DNA from: Bacteroidales bacterium
GTDB lineage: Bacteria; Bacteroidota; Bacteroidia; Bacteroidales; F082
Length of the DNA stretch: 6,227 bases
Direction: 5' to 3'
Assembly (NCBI GenBank): GCA_029933565.1
Contig: JAOZNY010000177.1
Span: forward strand, 1 to 6,227
Shown here: positions 5,248 to 6,227 of the stretch, piece after piece
How the letters are laid out: each line of letters starts with the position of its first letter
Numbering within the stretch: position 1 is the first letter of the stretch
The notes under the pieces: model-generated
What the model was told of the DNA's origin: nothing
The model's input: the letters and a program-made list of their open reading frames with translations, nothing else
The model's database searches: none
Program-made: the position numbers and the translations under genes

Positions 5248-6015
5248 ATGGTAAGAGCAAAAAAACATCTGGGACAGCATTTCCTTTCCGACAAAAACAT
5301 TGCAGCAAAAATTGCTGATTGCCTTAGTGGTGATTTTGATAAAGTTTGTGAAATTGGCCCCGGCACAGGAATCCTTACTACACCTCTACTTGAAAACAAT
5401 TCGATTAAAGAACTGAAACTAATTGAAATCGATACTGAATCAGTTGAATACTTAAAAGAGAACTACCACGACAAAAGGATCACAATTATTGAGGCAGACT
5501 TTTTGAAGATGGATATTAAAAGTATTTTCAGTGAGCCCTTTGCCATAATTGGAAACTTCCCATATAATATTTCGAGTCAAATCTTTTTTAAAACTTTGGA
5601 GAATAGAGACCTCATCCCCGAACTTGCCGGAATGATCCAAAAAGAAGTTGCTGAGCGGATTGCCTCACCCCCCGGAAACAAAACCTATGGAATTTTAAGC
5701 GTTCTTATCCAAGCCTGGTACGACATTGAGTATTGCTTTACGGTGAACGAAAATGTTTTTATACCACCACCAAAGGTAAAGTCGGCGGTAATAAAATTTA
5801 CACGCAACAAAACAAAAAAACTCGATTGTAACGAGAAACTTTTTGTAAGGGTTGTAAAAGCAGGATTCCATCACAGGCGCAAAACCTTAAAAAACAATAT
5901 GAAATTTATTTGTAGCCAGCCGCTTCCTGAAAATGAACTTTTAACAAAAAGGGCCGAGCAACTTAGTGTGGAACAATTTGTGGAATTAACAAATTTAGCG
6001 GATGGTCTTTGCTAG
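5248..6015 (+). CDS. rsmA: 16S rRNA (adenine1518-N6/adenine1519-N6)-dimethyltransferase
   Basis: RsmA (KsgA) uses S-adenosylmethionine to dimethylate two adjacent adenines in the 3'-terminal hairpin of 16S rRNA, a late step in 30S subunit assembly. The 255-residue protein has the expected length. The N-terminal KKHLGQHFL is at residues 5-13, SAM-binding motif I EIGPGTGILT at 35-44, an acidic ribose-binding segment LIEID near 58-62, and the catalytic NFPYNISS at 103-110. The C-terminal domain has FIPPPKVKSAVIKF at 171-184 and GFHHRRKTLKNN at 206-217. An in-frame stop lies at 5224-5226 and the only ATG, GTG or TTG after it and before the conserved region is the ATG at 5248, so the start is firm. 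It stands next to the TPR gene but has its own promoter box. Confidence 0.97.
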   Translation: MVRAKKHLGQHFLSDKNIAAKIADCLSGDFDKVCEIGPGTGILTTPLLENNSIKELKLIEIDTESVEYLKENYHDKRITIIEADFLKMDIKSIFSEPFAIIGNFPYNISSQIFFKTLENRDLIPELAGMIQKEVAERIASPPGNKTYGILSVLIQAWYDIEYCFTVNENVFIPPPKVKSAVIKFTRNKTKKLDCNEKLFVRVVKAGFHHRRKTLKNNMKFICSQPLPENELLTKRAEQLSVEQFVELTNLADGLC

Positions 6016-6017
6016 GG

Positions 6018-6027
6018 TTTGCGCAAA
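6018..6027. promoter_or_regulatory. 10-bp palindrome between rsmA and uvrC
   Basis: TTTGCGCAAA is a perfect palindrome two bases after the rsmA stop codon and about 20 bp before the predicted uvrC -7 box. It could be a regulator site, but a palindrome of this size can arise by chance and no known operator is claimed. Confidence 0.2.
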
Positions 6028-6029
6028 TA

Positions 6030-6056
6030 TTGTTTCTTTATAAAAGATTATTTTTG
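6030..6056 (+). promoter_or_regulatory. Predicted uvrC promoter
   Basis: TATTTTTG at 6049-6056 matches TAnnTTTG exactly; a TTG at 6030-6032 is 16 bp upstream. The box lies 19 nt before the proposed TTG start of uvrC. Like the rplU and rsmA boxes, it is followed by C (TTTTTGC). Confidence 0.55.
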
Positions 6057-6075
6057 CTTCAAATTCAATCAGGTT

Positions 6076-6227
6076 TTGCCAGTATCTAAAGAAATATCTC
6101 AATCTTTAAAATTATTAATCCGCTCCCTGCCCAACAAACCAGGGGTTTACCAGTATTTCGATTTGGAGGAAGAGATAATTTATGTGGGAAAGGCAAAAAA
6201 CCTAAGAAAACGGGTTAGCAGTTATTT
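6076..6227 (+). CDS. uvrC: UvrABC excinuclease subunit C, N-terminal part (3' truncated by window edge)
   Basis: The frame encodes LPNKPGVYQYFD, EEEIIYVGKAKNLRKR and VSSYF, the GIY-YIG nuclease domain start of UvrC (here GVY at residues 23-25 and YVG at 36-38). That domain makes the 3' incision in nucleotide excision repair after UvrA-UvrB damage recognition. No ATG or GTG lies in frame between the rsmA stop, which is in the same frame, and the conserved region. TTG at 6076 gives MPVSKEISQSLKLL and places the PGVY motif about 21 residues in, close to the usual UvrC spacing. Another in-frame TTG at 6019 lies upstream of the -7 box and is less likely. About 50 codons are present. The family is clear, the start less so. 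Confidence 0.92.
   Translation, partial: MPVSKEISQSLKLLIRSLPNKPGVYQYFDLEEEIIYVGKAKNLRKRVSSY

Noticed and set aside
4945..5399. Three overlapping minus-strand open frames of 69-111 codons
   Set aside because: They owe their open length to the hairpin repeats (FGEMPARAEG-like translations) and to the complement of the TPR and rsmA genes.

Overview
The window looks like a chromosomal segment from a Bacteroidota bacterium, most likely of the Bacteroidales/Marinilabiliales type. Four lines of sequence evidence support this: low GC content; no Shine-Dalgarno sequences ahead of the genes; exact matches to the Bacteroidota -7 promoter element TAnnTTTG ahead of rplU, serS, rsmA and uvrC; and SerS, L21, L27 and RsmA proteins of the type I know from that phylum. 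I see no tRNA, rRNA, CRISPR array, prophage or transposase gene.

Layout, all genes on the + strand. (1) The 3' end of a drug/metabolite-transporter (EamA-type) membrane protein, cut by the left edge. (2) A promoter, then rplU and rpmA (ribosomal proteins L21 and L27), closed by a strong intrinsic terminator at 1103-1136. (3) serS (seryl-tRNA synthetase) with its own -7 box. (4) A block of repeats at about 2456-2633 with an 8-bp period. It runs into, and appears to supply the start codon and N-terminal codons of, an unrecognised lipoprotein gene. (5) A TTG-started gene for a 636-residue exported TPR protein, 5 nt after the lipoprotein gene and probably co-transcribed with it. (6) A second repeat cluster at about 5013-5190. 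It contains two near-identical 40/41-bp double-hairpin units, one of which encodes the last residues of the TPR protein. (7) rsmA (16S rRNA dimethyladenosine transferase), whose promoter box lies so close to its ATG that a leaderless mRNA is predicted. (8) The start of uvrC (nucleotide excision repair), cut by the right edge and apparently using a TTG start.

How the genes relate: L21, L27, SerS and RsmA all serve translation and ribosome assembly, while UvrC begins a separate DNA-repair gene. The lipoprotein and TPR protein form an envelope-associated pair of unknown function inserted between housekeeping genes. Short dispersed repeats sit at both borders of that pair and have become part of the coding sequence at each outer end. 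This repeat-protein overlap is the most unusual content. I found no convincing new defence, mobile or biosynthetic system.
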